NCBI RefSeq assembly: GCF_001640805.2 | Contig: NC_066852.1 | Location: 7,548,194-7,612,193, forward strand | DNA: 64,000 bases | Origin: Lates calcarifer | Taxonomy: Eukaryota > Chordata > Actinopteri > Centropomidae | Direction: 5' to 3' | Part shown: piece after piece, positions 1-13,212 of the stretch | How positions within the stretch are numbered: the stretch's first letter is position 1 | Layout: each line of letters opens with the position of its first letter | The notes under the pieces: generated by a model | Databases searched by the model: none | The model's input: the letters and a program-made list of their open reading frames with translations, nothing else | What the model was told of the DNA's origin: nothing | Translations under genes and position numbers: made by a program

Positions 1-2139
1 AAGGCCATTACACTGGGCCGACTCCTCAAACTGCCCTCCTCCCTCATTCCTCTGTATCAGCAGTAAATCCTCATCTTTCCCCTTGTTACAGTTTTCCTGT
101 GTGGTGGTGTTGTTACTGTGTGTGTATGTGGTCTGACTTGTGGGTATTAGAGGATTGACACTTGGCAGGTACAACTATGGACTATTGCTGAGAGAGGTCT
201 GGTTTTTCTGTGTGCATATTTCATAAAATTTCATTTAGTAAAAAACGTCTGAATGAGATGCATAGTTAGATGGACAGTCAACAAATGTTTATTGATTCAT
301 TTACAGTTTGAATGGGATTATCTTGTTTTCTACAAAAATGTATTCCATCAGAATAATTTGAATTAATCACATAAAAATATAAAATGTTATGACTTAAGTG
401 AGTAAGTCTTTGTTATAAGCTCATCTAGCTCACACTACTGAGGGCAGGCCATTATGTGTCTATTTACTGTGAACGGACACTGCTCTTACTCTGCTCCTCG
501 GTGACCCCACTTAACTAGCGAAAGGTCAGTGCTAATGAACAGGCAGATGGCAGCACTTGTTGACTTAGAATATAAGTTGTTTGATCTCTGACCCCACTCA
601 GCAAATGATAGAGGGATTGCAAATGAAGGTCACTGGCTCCCTGTGATACACTGAAGTGGACGAGAGTCACTGTTTACGGAGAGAGTGACATAAATGATAA
701 ACTCAACATGTACACAATATATTCTGCTTCCAGTAAGAGTACAGTACATGTATTTTGTGTACATAAAAAATAAAGAGGACATGTGCCTGTGGGCTCAGGT
801 GATCAATGTGTTATGTATCATCGATCTGCAAAAAAGGAAACTGGTGAGGTGACTGCACTAAGACAAAGGGAAGAGGAGGATGAAAATAATGTTTTTCACC
901 TCAGGGGAGGTGTATGGTAATAGTAAATACTTTTATCCTGTTTGATATTGAACTTATCTTCATTACTGATAAATCTGGTGCTTGGTTTCTTTATCAATTT
1001 CTTAGTTGTTTGGTATGCAGAATATCATAAAATAGTTTCCAGAGGCCCAAGATGATGTCTTTAAAGTACTCACTCCATGTGAGTGGATTCCAAAGAAAAT
1101 ACATTTACTGCCAAATACAAAGGCCACAATGTGGAGAGGCATGCGTCAGCATGGTCTGTCCACACCTGTCAGTGCTTTCACCCGGACTGCCAACTTAATA
1201 CAGAGTCATTTGCAGCAGCAAGGTGTGTGTGAGTTTGTGACATGTGAGATGACATTAGGAGAGTACATATAAATGCTGTGTATCACAACACTTTTCAACA
1301 CTTAGTAAAAGCTGCAAAAACATAACAACTCTGAGCAGTGTCATCAAATATTAAACAGACTAAACTGATCTCAGACTAAAATTCATATTCATTTAGACAG
1401 AAGTTCAGTGCATGAATCTCACTTGAATTTACAGAGTACACATAGTTCGTACAAGTTGCTACCATGTCTGGCAACTTTCTGTAATTTTGTGGTGCTATTT
1501 ACAAAAATGTGTAACTCAAATGACTATTGAAGAACTACTTGAATATGTAGGGTTCATAAACAGAAAGCAGATGAATAGTAAAAATTCCAGAAAGCATCAT
1601 ATCTTTTATATAATGTAATACCAATAATAATTCACTAAATCTTTCTATCACCACATATATCACCACGTAAACACTGAATCATTCTGTGACACAAAGATGT
1701 AATGAATTCACAAATAACTGTGTAATGAAGTAAGGAAGTTTAATTTATGACATTTATTTGAGCAATGACACTAATTAGATATGACGTTCCTCAAACTGGC
1801 TTGTTGAGAGCTGGGTGTTCTGCTACATGTCAGTGAAGCAGAGGTGAGGCAAGAAAGAAGAGATGAAAAAAAGTGTGTGTATGACAGAAAAAGTGGATAT
1901 AAAGAGAGATTGATGAAGAGTGGGAGATCATTACTTTGACAGCAACAGGTTTGTGATGTGAAGAGATCTCTGCATCAGAATGCACAGTCAAATTTGACTG
2001 CAGTCTAAACCTGGGGATGCTGTCCCCACTGCATACACATAACAGCCAGGCTCATATATTTCAGGCCACAGAGACATAAATACCACATTATTACTGCTGT
2101 GATGACAACACAACAGCAGGTATTGTCTGATACACACAT
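1..2139. other. Gene-free AT-rich sequence
   Basis: No open frame above 60 codons and no recognisable element. At 460-680 there is a patch with several AGGTCA/TGACC words (ggtgaccccac, gaaaggtcagtgc, ctgaccccactca, gaaggtcactgg), possibly regulatory. Confidence 0.6.
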
Positions 2140-2470
2140 TTTTCATCCTCTGATTTATAATTAGATTGATTTAGAATTGAACAAATTAAAGAATCAGACA
2201 TTTCCCTGTCCAATTGGCTAATTGGATTGACTGTTAATGGCTGCTTAAAGAAACGTCAAGTTTAATTTCACACATATTGACATGCAGTTGATGTGGATGA
2301 CATTAATCTAATGATTATTCATAAGACTTCCTATTATCATTTCTCTCCCTCTCACTTTCTCTCAACAGGCATGTCATTAAACTGAAGCACAACCATTACC
2401 CAGCATGGTTGCCATGGAAAATTTACTACCCACTGTTCAAATGGAAGGCCAGTTGTGCTACACTGACTGC
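2140..2470. promoter_or_regulatory. Candidate conserved non-coding element
   Basis: Repeat-free, dense in homeodomain words: ataattagattgatttaga, then CCAATTGGCTAATTGGATTG (2209-2228), gttaatgg, cattaatctaatgatta. It has no open frame of note. The call rests on composition and motif density only. Confidence 0.3.
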
Positions 2471-4689
2471 CAACTATATTTGTAAAGAAAATGCATGTTG
2501 TGTCTAGAGTATTGCTGCATTAAAACCACTTCTCTAAAACTGAGGGCACTAACCTTCACATGTTTCCATGGCTCAAGGCTTAAGTAAGAATCCTTCTTTA
2601 AGCTACCTCCTAAACTTAAACTCAGGCTGACTGAAGAGGGATTAAAAAGGGAAAATCAATAAGTTCACATGTTCAGTCCATGTTACAGACAGAGAAAATA
2701 TTTTAACAATCCAATATGAGTCTCTCTAAGCACATAAAGATCCTGTAATTACTGACAAGCTTTATTTTACTAGTATTGCCTTCAAAATAACATACTTCTT
2801 GTTATCTTCCTAATATCACTTTATCAAATGTATCTTCTATCTATCTTGCAGAGTCTGTATATTGTATGTTTATATTCTGTAAAAGAACACATCAAGTGTG
2901 CGCTCTAGCAAAGCTGGGATATTCCTCCAAGATGTTAGGGTAGCAAAATTGAACTTCAGCCAGCTCTAAATCCATAATTGAAGTGCTGCCAGATTGGGTT
3001 TGTTAAGTAACTTGCAACACTAAATTTGTCTAAAGTGGTGATTCTACAGTGAAAATGAGAAGATAAAAACAAAAATAAAAACACTCAATTTATGCTGCAA
3101 AGCTTTGCTTTACTTTGACAAAATCAAATCTAACATTCTCCTTATGTTAACAGTTTATTAACAACATATGTGTTATTATTATTAAATCCTCATGCACTAG
3201 ATAATCTAGACATAGCAAATACTGTGGAGTCTCAATAACAAAACAGTTGTTTCAGGCTAAATCTTGTACTGCGGGCATTTTTCTGTTAGGTTTCTACAAT
3301 GACACCAAAACTCTGATGTTGTCTTGGGATCCTGCATCCTTTAGGTGCATTGAGGCAATGAGGCACCAATGCCCTAGAGTCAAAGGACCATGGGAACTGT
3401 TGGGAAGGACAAAGTGTGCTTTGAAACACTGATAGCTATCTCAAAAACATTTACAAGAGCTTATTCACGAGGGGTGGTTCACTGACAGAGGAGGCAAAGA
3501 CTAAAACACAGATGAACTCCTCACATGTCAAATCCACACAGGACACTGACTATGCTGGTAAGTGGAACTCTCCATATCCCTTATTATCTTATTACCTCTC
3601 AGATTTTTTGTACAGAAGTCCTCATAGGGAGTGATATATGAACACAGTTCAATTACAAAGTATTCATTTATTTTTCAGAAAAACTTCATCATCAAATCAT
3701 CTTCTCTCCTCACATCACAAGGAAAGTTAATATTACTCAATCCTTGACACTTTGAAATGATGCATAGAGGAGGTTATGCAGGTGTGAATGTGTGGGTGCC
3801 TTGAGTGTGTTGTGCTGGCTTAGAGATGCAACAAGAGCCTGCAGGGAGTTTATCAGATCGAGGTGCTTCAACATGTAAACTCAGGGTCCCCAGAGGTGTG
3901 AGGGATTAGGTTTGGGAAAGGTTTCCTTTGGTCTCCTGAAGCTACTATATCCTGAGAAAATTGGCTTTCTGGACAAAACACTGGGCAGAGAGAGATAGGA
4001 AGCATTAAGCGAGGGAAAAAAAACATCCTGAGAGGAAGGCAGAGAAATTGAGGCAAACAAACAGTCAGTTCTGTGTGTTTACACTGCAGAAAATGTCCAT
4101 CTTAACAACTTATTTTCTGTAGTATCGGGTATTAAAATCTTATTTTTCATGAAACACTGTCAGCAGGGCAAGATAATTCCACTTCATTCCAAAGCAAATC
4201 GACTCTTTTCAAGACTGTTCTTGGGTCAAGTGATATTAATCTGAAAACAGCCTTGATTCAAGAGCAATTTAAACTACAGTGGGAATAAGTGCAATTATCA
4301 CACTCCATTGGTAGATTTTGGTTCCCTCATTTAAAAAAAATGAATTTAATAGAGCTAATGTGAGAATAAATGACTAGTTAAGATGACTATTTCAGGCAGT
4401 GTAAACATCTTGTGATGCCTGCCTTTTAACAGAAAACGAGAAGAGTGCTATGTGTGGTTATATTGGAGGTACATGCAGTGCAATCAACTGCCTAGTTTAC
4501 ACTTAAAGAAGTCTCCCAACCTCCAGCTACATCATATCATGCAGTCTTCACATGCACATACACCTGCAGTCAACATTTCACACCTGTGCATACTCTACAA
4601 GCACAGCCAGCTGACTAAGTGGATTAAAGCACAACTGAGTATAATACGACAATGTTATTTGTCTAATTACAGAACCCAACACCAAATAT
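2471..4689. other. Gene-free AT-rich sequence
   Basis: Only short unsupported open frames (3247-3432, 3868-4056, 4452-4691). I see no repeats of note and no gene. Confidence 0.6.
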
Positions 4690-4940
4690 GAGATTTCAAA
4701 ACAACAGCTGTTTTATATTACAGGGAGAAAAGAGAGGGATAATAATGGGCTCTGAGCTGCGGCGCTGCAGAGGCACTAAGGACTTTTTGTGTTTTATATG
4801 TGGTGAGTTTTATGGAACAGATGGACTTCTCTTGTCCGAAGGAGTGAGAGGCCTGTTAGTTTTCATTCCACCCTCTAATACTTTAATTAGAGAGGATTAA
4901 GTGGGCAGCAAGTGACCCGTGCGGGTGATCAAACACTGAA
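4690..4940. promoter_or_regulatory. Candidate conserved non-coding element
   Basis: Includes 'gagctgcggcgctgcagagg' and, at about 4870-4905, 'ctctaatactttaattagag', an AT-rich near-palindrome with homeodomain cores. A 70-codon open frame spans it but has no family resemblance. Confidence 0.3.
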
Positions 4941-5320
4941 CAGGGTAATAATGGTTGTGCTAGTCAGACAGAGGCTCTAAATGTGCAGGTTTTTCACTGG
5001 AGTTCCAGATAATATTGCATGCTTCACAAAATATGTCTCCATATGAATGTAATGAAATTATTATACATGTCATATGTGTACACACTGAAGCATGGACAGG
5101 TTTTCATTTGCTGCCCTTCAACTCAGTTGCTAGAGCCAGAAACTAAAAAATATTCTTCTACAAGCTGTAACATATTATTAATGAAAGAATAATTGTAATG
5201 TCATCGTAATGCACTTCCATATTAGTTTTAATTGAGGATTAGGATAATTTCTCAAAATAGTTGCCCGACAAAAAGCCAGTGATATTGCATCTTCTCCCCT
5301 CTCTGACAGCTGGCTTTTCA

Positions 5321-5339
5321 CCACACCTTCAAGTGTGAC
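5321..5339. promoter_or_regulatory. T-box-like inverted half-sites
   Basis: CCACACCTTCAAGTGTGAC holds two converging half-sites close to the T-box core (TCACACCT / AGGTGTGA). Motif match only. Confidence 0.25.
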
Positions 5340-5399
5340 AGTTCAGAACAGCTATTAACACTATTGTCTTCTAACTGTTCGGACTGGTTTACTAGCATA

Positions 5400-6799
5400 A
5401 CTCTGCTCTTTCACAGTACACAAACTGATGAACATGTAAGCAATATGAAACCCAGTTTGGACTTACTCACTGAAGTCAACTGAAGATATCTGTGCATAAA
5501 CAAAAGAATTATGCACAAAAGCAAGAAATACATATAGCACTGTGAGAAAATCTACCATGGATTAAACAAAGCAACAGCGTCTTGAAATCATGATTTTGAT
5601 TTGATTTCATCTGATAATGCTAAAATAAATTTGTTACAAACCAGTGGAGAGCTAAGAGCTCACCTTCTTGTCCAGTCTATGCTGTGCTCTGGCCTCTGAT
5701 GGAATGTGATCCTGAGCTGGAAAACTTCAAACATCTATCCCTCATTAACACCCAGTACATCCTACAAGGAAAACTCTCTGGCTTCCACTCTGGTTCTTAA
5801 ATGACTGAAGCCTCCATACTGGACATGTCATGGGTTTTCAGGATAGGAAAAGGTTGAAGTCACTTAGCTGGCTCTAAATACACTTATGCTAATTCTAGTT
5901 AACTGAAATCACTGCAGCAGTTACCAATGTACCTTGACTGAAATAAACCATATTTATGGTCAGGGAGGAAAAAATGCAAGGTCCTAGAGGAAACTGGTTG
6001 GATTACACGGCCTTTTGAATGGGTAACAATCTCCATGTGTGTTTGTCTCTATGTGCTCTGAAGAGAGAATGGTAGGAAATGGGATCCAGCAGTGACTTTT
6101 CACCACAGGAATGTTGGGGTTCCTGAGCAGAAGAATTAAGAACTGGTGGCAGAAAGACAGAGATGAGAGGAGGAAAAGGCAAGAGGCTATGCTTATCAGC
6201 TTCTCACTTCTTTTCTGTCAGATATAAATCTGTCAGATATACAGCCTTTACACCAAGCCTGCATTTGCCCCGGTTCCCTGATCTTGGCCTTCCTAGAGTT
6301 GGTCTTTTCTTTAAATCCTTCCCTCCATTCTGAAGATCCCACTGCCAGAGCTGGCCTGTACAGATAGAGAGACTGAGAGAGAGAATGAATAAAAGGAGGG
6401 GAAAACGCTTTCACAGGTGTAAAATACACAGCTCAGCAAAAGTTTGTCAAGTGAGAATATATATCATGTGATTTAGGTGTAATTAGACACGACTGGAAGT
6501 GGTCTGTTCCATTATCCTGCTCTGTAATGACTCTTTTCAGGTATATTTCTGAGAGAAGTTAAAGGTCACATAAGTTAGTGCTTGGCACAAACCAATTTAT
6601 ATACAAACCCATGCTGTCTCATGTGAGTATGACATACAGTAGTCATGAATCACAGAAAATCTTGGAACTTGGTGTTCTGTTGTAGACATGTTTCATGAGT
6701 TAAATGTAAATTATGACTATGTGATGCAAAGGAAATTCATCACAGGCCAGATAGGACTTACAAGGGATATTTAATAAGAAATATTTCCTGCTGAGCTCA
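5400..6799. other. Gene-free AT-rich sequence
   Basis: Nothing recognisable apart from a 77-codon minus-strand frame at 6196-6429 without family resemblance. Confidence 0.6.
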
Positions 6800-7150
6800 T
6801 TTAGCAAACATCCCATTTCTCATTAGGATCCAGATGCACAGCTATTAAAGCTTTTTCAAAATCAATTTGTTTGTGTCTCTTTCCCTCCAGCACTAGCAAA
6901 ATAAATGTATGTGCTGTCTGTATGAGCTGCCTCTTCCATGGTGCACTGGGGTCATCCTTAATGAAACAATCAACATCCCACCCACCGGCAATGTGTTGCC
7001 ATCTTTTCACCCGGCAGTTGTCCTCAGATGACTGCTGCTAGGCTGGGGCGAGTAAGCACAGAAAGAGGAGAGATGCCTCAGACTACCTAGGGAGCAGCGC
7101 AGTACCAGCTCACAAATCAATGGGTATTGTGAACCAGGGAGAAAAGTAGC
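6800..7150. promoter_or_regulatory. Candidate conserved non-coding element
   Basis: Repeat-free, mid-GC stretch with 'tcattaggatccagatgcac', 'cagctattaaagct' and 'cttaatgaaacaatcaacat'. Open frames here on both strands overlap one another and show no family resemblance. Confidence 0.25.
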
Positions 7151-8639
7151 CCGCTGTGACACCCACTGAACCACACTGCACTCACTCTCTCCCACCTGGG
7201 GAACAGACTCGTGTAAGGGGAGACTGCATGGGGTGTTTCTGGTTCAAGTGGGGAGAATTTCAGACAGACAATCTGGCCTCGGTCACAGCCATAACTAACT
7301 TCACAATGAAGGATGAAGGGGAGGAGAGAAGACAGGGGAGACGGTACAAAGGGAGACAGGTCAAAGGAAGTACAGAAAAGCTCATTTCTCCTGTGGTTTG
7401 CTTTTTCTTTGGTGAAATACCTCGCCAAAATGGGGTGTTTATAAAAAATGAGTAATGGTTATTCAGTACTTTCCACATTTAGTAATAGTACTTAAAATAA
7501 ACTCAGCTTGAATATATTCCAGTAGCAATCAGTATACCGCATTGTCTGGAAATTCATTGCCCTAATAAAAACAAAACTCTGCACATAACAGAAGTTTGAA
7601 CTTATGATTTTTGGAGGACACTTGTTTAGAAATAAAAGAGGCATCTAAAGATTTTTTTTAAGACCATCAGCTGCTTCAGTCAATAAATATCACCAGGGCC
7701 CTGTTCTTTAAATGTGCCATAACCAATTCAGGCATCAAAACATGTTGTTATTAAGCTACAAAATAATCCTGTTCGTTATTATCTAGCTAATGTGGTTCTT
7801 TAGATGCAATTTGAGGAATGGTTTGTTAATCCTGGATGAAGTTATCTTAAATAAAGGCAAAATGAGTAGAGAGCTAAAACCATGTTTAGACTGGCTGATG
7901 CCTCAATGTACACAGTAGGTCATCAGACTGAGATATAAATGTCATTTATGTGTGTTTGTGTGTTGTTATTACTAGTGTTCAGCATTGTGCTCCATAATCT
8001 TTCTGCTGTTTCCAAACTTTCATCACTGATAAACAACTGGATATTACCTGGAAATTTGGCATTGGACATGCAAAAAGGAAATGAAATGCAAAGAAAATGA
8101 AACTTAACTAAAACTGGAACCTAACTTAAATCTGTCAAACAGCAACTTTAATTACAGCAAAGTGAGTTCTACATTAGAGTTAATACATTTAAGTGTTCAA
8201 ATGTCAAATTAAATACCATATGTCCTGAGCGTGGTCTTTTAAGAACTTAAAGGCTTGTTGCTCTAACCGCAGTTCCACATGAATCTGAAGTCAGTTTTGA
8301 AGAACCATCAACATTCAAAGGTGGGTTATCAGTGTACAAAGAATAAGGCCCAGTGCCACTTTCCCCTTGATGCTGAGTGTTGACAGCTGTGGGTTCTGGT
8401 TGTTTCAGTTGTGGTTGTCTTTTATCAGTGGCAACATGAGAAGAGGAAATGAGGGGGCCCAGAGCGAAGGATGCTTGCTGCATGTCTCTGCAGTAAAGGC
8501 AAACAAAGATCACATCAACAAGTGGAGAGGGAGGAAGAGGAAGAGCAAGATGATGGAAGTGGAAGAAGGAAATGTGACGGGTGGTGCAACACTGCCCCCA
8601 TGTGAGAAGATATAGATGGTTAGGAGTGTACTGTATGTT
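7151..8639. other. Gene-free sequence with overlapping chance frames
   Basis: The left part (7156-7478) holds purine/pyrimidine-skewed sequence that keeps frames open on both strands; none resembles a protein. The remainder is AT-rich and featureless. Confidence 0.55.
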
Positions 8640-8960
8640 GTAACCAATTTCTTCTCATTCTCTCCTGGCAGCCCTGTGTCTGTTTATCAGCAAAGAGCCA
8701 TTACATGCATCGTCCTTGTTCGACACCTGCTATCGGGAGCCATGCCCTTTTATGAGTACGGCTTCATGTGGCTTTCAGCCTAGATCCCTTGTCAAGCTTA
8801 AATCCCCATTCCACCAACCTTTGACACATCCCCTCCGTGTTTACAGTGAGGATCCCTCTGCCAGTAAATTCAATGTCAGTCAGCAAAATAAAAGCAACAG
8901 AGGTGCCAATAGTCTGTCAGGGCCAGAGTCAGCGAGGAGAGACAGCACTTGCAGTTAACT
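8640..8960. promoter_or_regulatory. Candidate conserved non-coding element
   Basis: Repeat-free, mid-GC stretch containing 'cgtccttgttcgacacctgc', 'aacctttgacacatcccctc' (TCF/LEF-like CTTTGA) and 'caatgtcagtcagcaaaata'. No supported gene. Confidence 0.25.
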
Positions 8961-10023
8961 GTAGAAATGGTCCATAGACTTTCCTTCTACTTCAAGAGTT
9001 ACCTGTAGAAAAGAGCAGTAGATATATGTCTTTTTTGGATGGTGGAGACGAGCAGAAAAGAGGCAGTAAGGATCTCGTTATTAATGTTATTCAGATCCTG
9101 CTGACCTTTATCATGGCATGTTTGCTGGCTTTTTTGAAAAGGGCAACCATGAAAAATAGAAGCAAGCCTCTCCATACAGGCAGGAAACAAGAGAGAGGAA
9201 AGACTTTGAAATGCTGACAGTGTCTGTTATGCATGTAGAGCTGATTAAAAAACACTGATTCTGACTGCTCAGTGGCACAATACAGTAACAGAGTCATTAC
9301 AAAAACAAACAAGACCACAAAGCAATCTAATATTTCAATGATCAGTATAAAGGAAATTGAAATTAAATGCAAGAAATGAAAACATCTATATAAAGAACAA
9401 ACTTCCATTCTCCATTCCATTCAATAAGGGTATTTATATTGATATAACATGGTTATCAATAAATGTAAAACCAGTGGTTTTCATCTTAGTATCTATTTAT
9501 CTTTTAGTAGCGGTTCAACAATCAGAAAAATTCAGTCAGGCCTCTTCAGGTGATATTCCACAGATCAGTAATGTTTAAGACTTAAGTGAACCCCAGGTTA
9601 GGCAAACCTAAAGTCTTTGTAACATCAGCATCTACAGCAGCAAAGACAGTATAGATACAAAAAAAAGAGACTCTGCATGGAGACTTCAGCTATGAACTAA
9701 TCAAGTACTAGTATCAGACATAAGCCAGACTAACTCTGCTTAGGATGAGGATGCTGAGGATGTTAAAGATCCTTTCATGCATGTGCCAGTCGAGGATTTT
9801 ATTCACCTGTTTCCACAAGTTGCTGCTAAAAAACATGCAATATCACTGCAATCTGATGTTGTATCTGTAATGTTCTACCATCTTTTCACAAAGTTTTTTT
9901 AATCTTCAGATTTTCAATACAGTTAGAAGATTATGTTCTCCTTAATAGTCTAAGAAAATTCTGCAAATTCTAGGGGCTCATGAAAACATTCACACAGAAT
10001 AAGCTTTTCCCCCGGCAGTAATA
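8961..10023. other. Gene-free AT-rich sequence
   Basis: Frames at 9026-9217, 9091-9420 and 9357-9578 overlap in different frames and strands and show no family resemblance. Nothing else seen. Confidence 0.6.
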
Positions 10024-10110
10024 AGCTCCGTATAGCTCAGTTGGTAGAGAATATTACTCACATCGCCAGAGGGCTAGCAGTTTAAATCTGACCTCGGCTT
10101 TGCATGTGAA
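10024..10110 (+). mobile_element. tRNA-derived SINE relic
   Basis: The sequence has a good pol III A-box (TAGCTCAGTTGGTAGAG) and a decayed B-box (AGTTTAAATCTG) at the usual spacing, with 'cgccagaggg' between them as in fish tRNA-derived SINE heads. The acceptor stem and B-box are broken, so it is not a working tRNA gene. Confidence 0.6.
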
Positions 10111-10336
10111 AAAGGTATGCAGTTATTATAGGCTACAGTTGCAAAGCTTCAAATCAGATCAGCTACTTGTCTATGTGCACTATGTATTAAATGTTCTGTT
10201 AATAATTAAATTGGCATAAAGTACAGTGATTCAAGCATTAAGCATTTTCTGACACAAGTAAACTCCAGTCCCATCATCAGTAGATGGAGTAAACCTTTGC
10301 TAAGAAAAAAGTTTCATGGTCCTCCTTAAAATGAAA

Positions 10337-10372
10337 ACTATATTATACTATACTATACTATACTATACTATA
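10337..10372. repeat. (ACTAT)n pentanucleotide repeat
   Basis: About six to seven tandem copies of a TATAC/ACTAT unit. Confidence 0.9.
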
Positions 10373-10679
10373 ATATGTTAAATATTTTAATTTAAAATAA
10401 CCACTGACCACATGGGCAAATATTCTTATGTATGTATCTTATGTCTACTCGTCTTTGTTGACAAGGCTTGGTCATAAATTATTCACTTGCAGCCTTGATA
10501 TTAGTGAAAGTCAAAGCATTACATCAGGATATGTCTTAGCAATTGGTCTCAAGCACACACAAAATTCAGCACAATCATCACAGCTACTATTAACATCCTC
10601 ATTTTTCAAAATATCACATGATGGATTCAAATGACAAACACTAATAAGCACAGGCTCCCATACTGTCTAGCAAATTTCA

Positions 10680-11360
10680 TTCTGACAGAATAGTGGGAGA
10701 AATAAAAGTGAGCTCCTCTTTTCCCTTGTTCAGCACGACGGCAGCTTTGTTCTTAAAATAGTCGGCCTTGTGATTTAAATTCAGACTGGAGTATTGAGAG
10801 CAATGAGACAAGATCAAAGAGGTCTCTTTAGACTCACTTACTGCAGAAGAGAGAGGAGGCGAGAGAAGAGAGGAGAGAAAATACAAGTCTCGCTGGATCA
10901 CACAGGGAAATTGTTCTCTGCACACTTCCAGCAAATCATATTAGATAGAGTCACTGTGGCAACTAGAGAAGATAATCTTTAATGTGCTCTTTAATGAGAG
11001 GGAAAATGTTTGTCTCTTGTGATTGAAGCTCTCGCTGTGCAAATTATATCCAAATCAGTTCACCAGCATGGGCTCTTCACTGATGAAAAGTGGCTGAGGG
11101 ATAGCATTCAATTAGCACACTAGATTGACACAATCAGAACATGTAATAGGTTTTAAAGCCTCAGCTACAGGCTCATCACTTAATGACAGCGACTGGCTCC
11201 AAAAAGGTCATTATTAGCTAGCTGAAAGAGGAATATTCCTTTGGTCGCACTCCACTGGGAGAAGAGTCTTCAGCTGGTTCTGTACCTACTGTGTAACATC
11301 ACCACACAGGGAGATCCAGACAGATCTGTCAGGTTGGCTCTAGAGGACTGTAGCCACTGG
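10680..11360. promoter_or_regulatory. Candidate conserved non-coding block
   Basis: About 0.7 kb without repeats, including 'gacggcagctttgttcttaa' (SOX-like), 'cttaatgacagcgactggct' and 'aggtcattattagctagctg'. The small open frames here overlap on opposite strands and look like chance. Confidence 0.35.
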
Positions 11361-12829
11361 TGTGTTCCACAAGAGACTTTCCCTTACTGAAACACAAACA
11401 AAACAAATTTCACTAGTGTATTTTTATGTCGTGATAAATTCACATATATATTTTTGTCCTGTCCAAATAATTTAATATTGATGTTTTACATGTCGTATAC
11501 CTGACTTATTTGAATACTGTAATGTTAAATATTTCTCACATAACATGTGAAATTCACAAGTGCATCCTGTTCCTCTAGCTAACTGGCTACATACAGACAA
11601 TGTAACATTAAGGGGTGACTCCTGTGATTTAGTACTCCACTTCTTTAAAGTTGGGGTGATTCACAATGGACAGATTTTTACTGAGAGTAATGAAACTCAA
11701 GCAACAGAGTCTGAAATATCGCGACTTGCAGGCCCTAGAATGGGTGAAGCAACTTTCTTTTCTTTTAAAAAAATATTGCAAAATTTTGCAATAACAAAAA
11801 AAATGTCATGGGGGCTAGGTGATAAATAAAGCCAACAACAAAAAATATATGTAGAATTTGTAAAGCACTGGGGTTTGTAGAGTACTGAATAATTTGATTG
11901 TACTGCTGTATTTCAGTTATGGAATTATTTTGATGGAATTATTGATTAATTTGAATAAAGGTTTTCTGCGTTTTCTGTTCATTTATTTATGTGAATGTGG
12001 AATTTTGCTATGATGACTAACATATTTCAACATAGCAGCTTTCATTGGAGTCTAGTGAGTAACCCTGATTAGGGTCCTTTTTTGATTTGGTGAGCTCCCT
12101 CCAGAGCCATAGCAGACATTGTAGAATTATACTGAGCAGTCCTCCTAGTGCCAAGTTAACTGAATAAACTGATGGAATGCCCCTTTCAATCAAGCCCTGT
12201 CTTTAACATTTGTTGCCACAAAACTCAGCAAAATGTTGACACACTCACTGAATTAAAATATAGCCATGTAAGACTTTGGGTTTTGGATGCTGGTCCCTCA
12301 GCTAACGATCAGACCTGTTCCTAATCCAAGCTTGTTAAACCTCTACAATTATCCTAAATTGTATCTGAAAATGTGCAGTCGGAACAGATGTGTACACACA
12401 CAAACATACTCCATTTACTTTTTACGCACTGTTTACAGTAACACCAATGCAACAGCAATTATGGAGCATCTTCACAAGCCTAATTGAGGCTCTCCAACCG
12501 TTTTTCTGTCTGTTGTTTTTGTTTTCATCTCTAACATGCAAATTATGCTAATCTGGAAATTAAACACCTTGTCAAACAACCTGCACAGATAAAAGACAAT
12601 TCTTTTGGATGACTATTTGACTGTGGAATGATGATGATGTGAAGAGACACTTTTTGTTCTGTGGTTCATGGTCTGTGATTTATTACCATCCATTAGTTAA
12701 CAGTAATGTGCTGCTCAAATGTAATGTGATTACTGATCTAAGCACTGAGCTGCAAATAAAATGAAAACATCGTTCATGAGGTTTTCCTGTTTTGTTCGAG
12801 CCAGCCACCATTCTGTGTGTCTAGGTAAC
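11361..12829. other. Gene-free AT-rich sequence
   Basis: AT-rich, with A-runs near 11768-11804. An 89-codon frame at 11560-11829 and a 66-codon frame at 12287-12487 are unsupported. Confidence 0.6.
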
Positions 12830-13212
12830 ACTGCAAGCCCCCACAGGCCCTGTAACCGCTGACCCCTGTGTAGCAGAGAGGCTCCTTCAAGAAATCAGTC
12901 TGATTCCCTACAGAGTAACCTGGACAGCCTCAGCCAACAGGTTGATTAAATGAGTCCCACTGGCTGGCAGTGTCACACCGCCCGCCTGACTAGATTATCG
13001 ATCAGAAGGACATCAGTGAATTTGGTTTTCTTGGTGACAGGTGGAAGCCCTCCATGGTAATGCTGTATGACATCAGCTCCTACACGCCACGCAAGATGAT
13101 TAACGGCAAGCTGTCAGCAAAGAGTAATCGGAGTGTGAAATCGATGCCTCGCACCTCGCTATTTTTTCTCTTTATCTATTTGACTCCAATTAAAATTTAC
13201 AGTAAACCCTAG
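12830..13212. promoter_or_regulatory. Candidate conserved non-coding element (strong)
   Basis: Balanced composition in an AT-rich desert, with 'ctagattatcgatcagaagg', 'ttggtgacaggtggaagccc', 'tgacatcagctcctacacgc', 'atgattaacggcaagctgtc' and 'gactccaattaaaatttac'. An AG at 13039-13040 is followed by a 56-codon plus-strand open frame (13042-13212), so a terminal exon cannot be excluded. Its sequence matches no family I know, and I favour a regulatory element. Confidence 0.4.

Noticed and set aside
10024..10100. tRNA gene
   Set aside because: A-box is good, but the acceptor stem does not pair and the B-box is degraded; a SINE head is the better reading.
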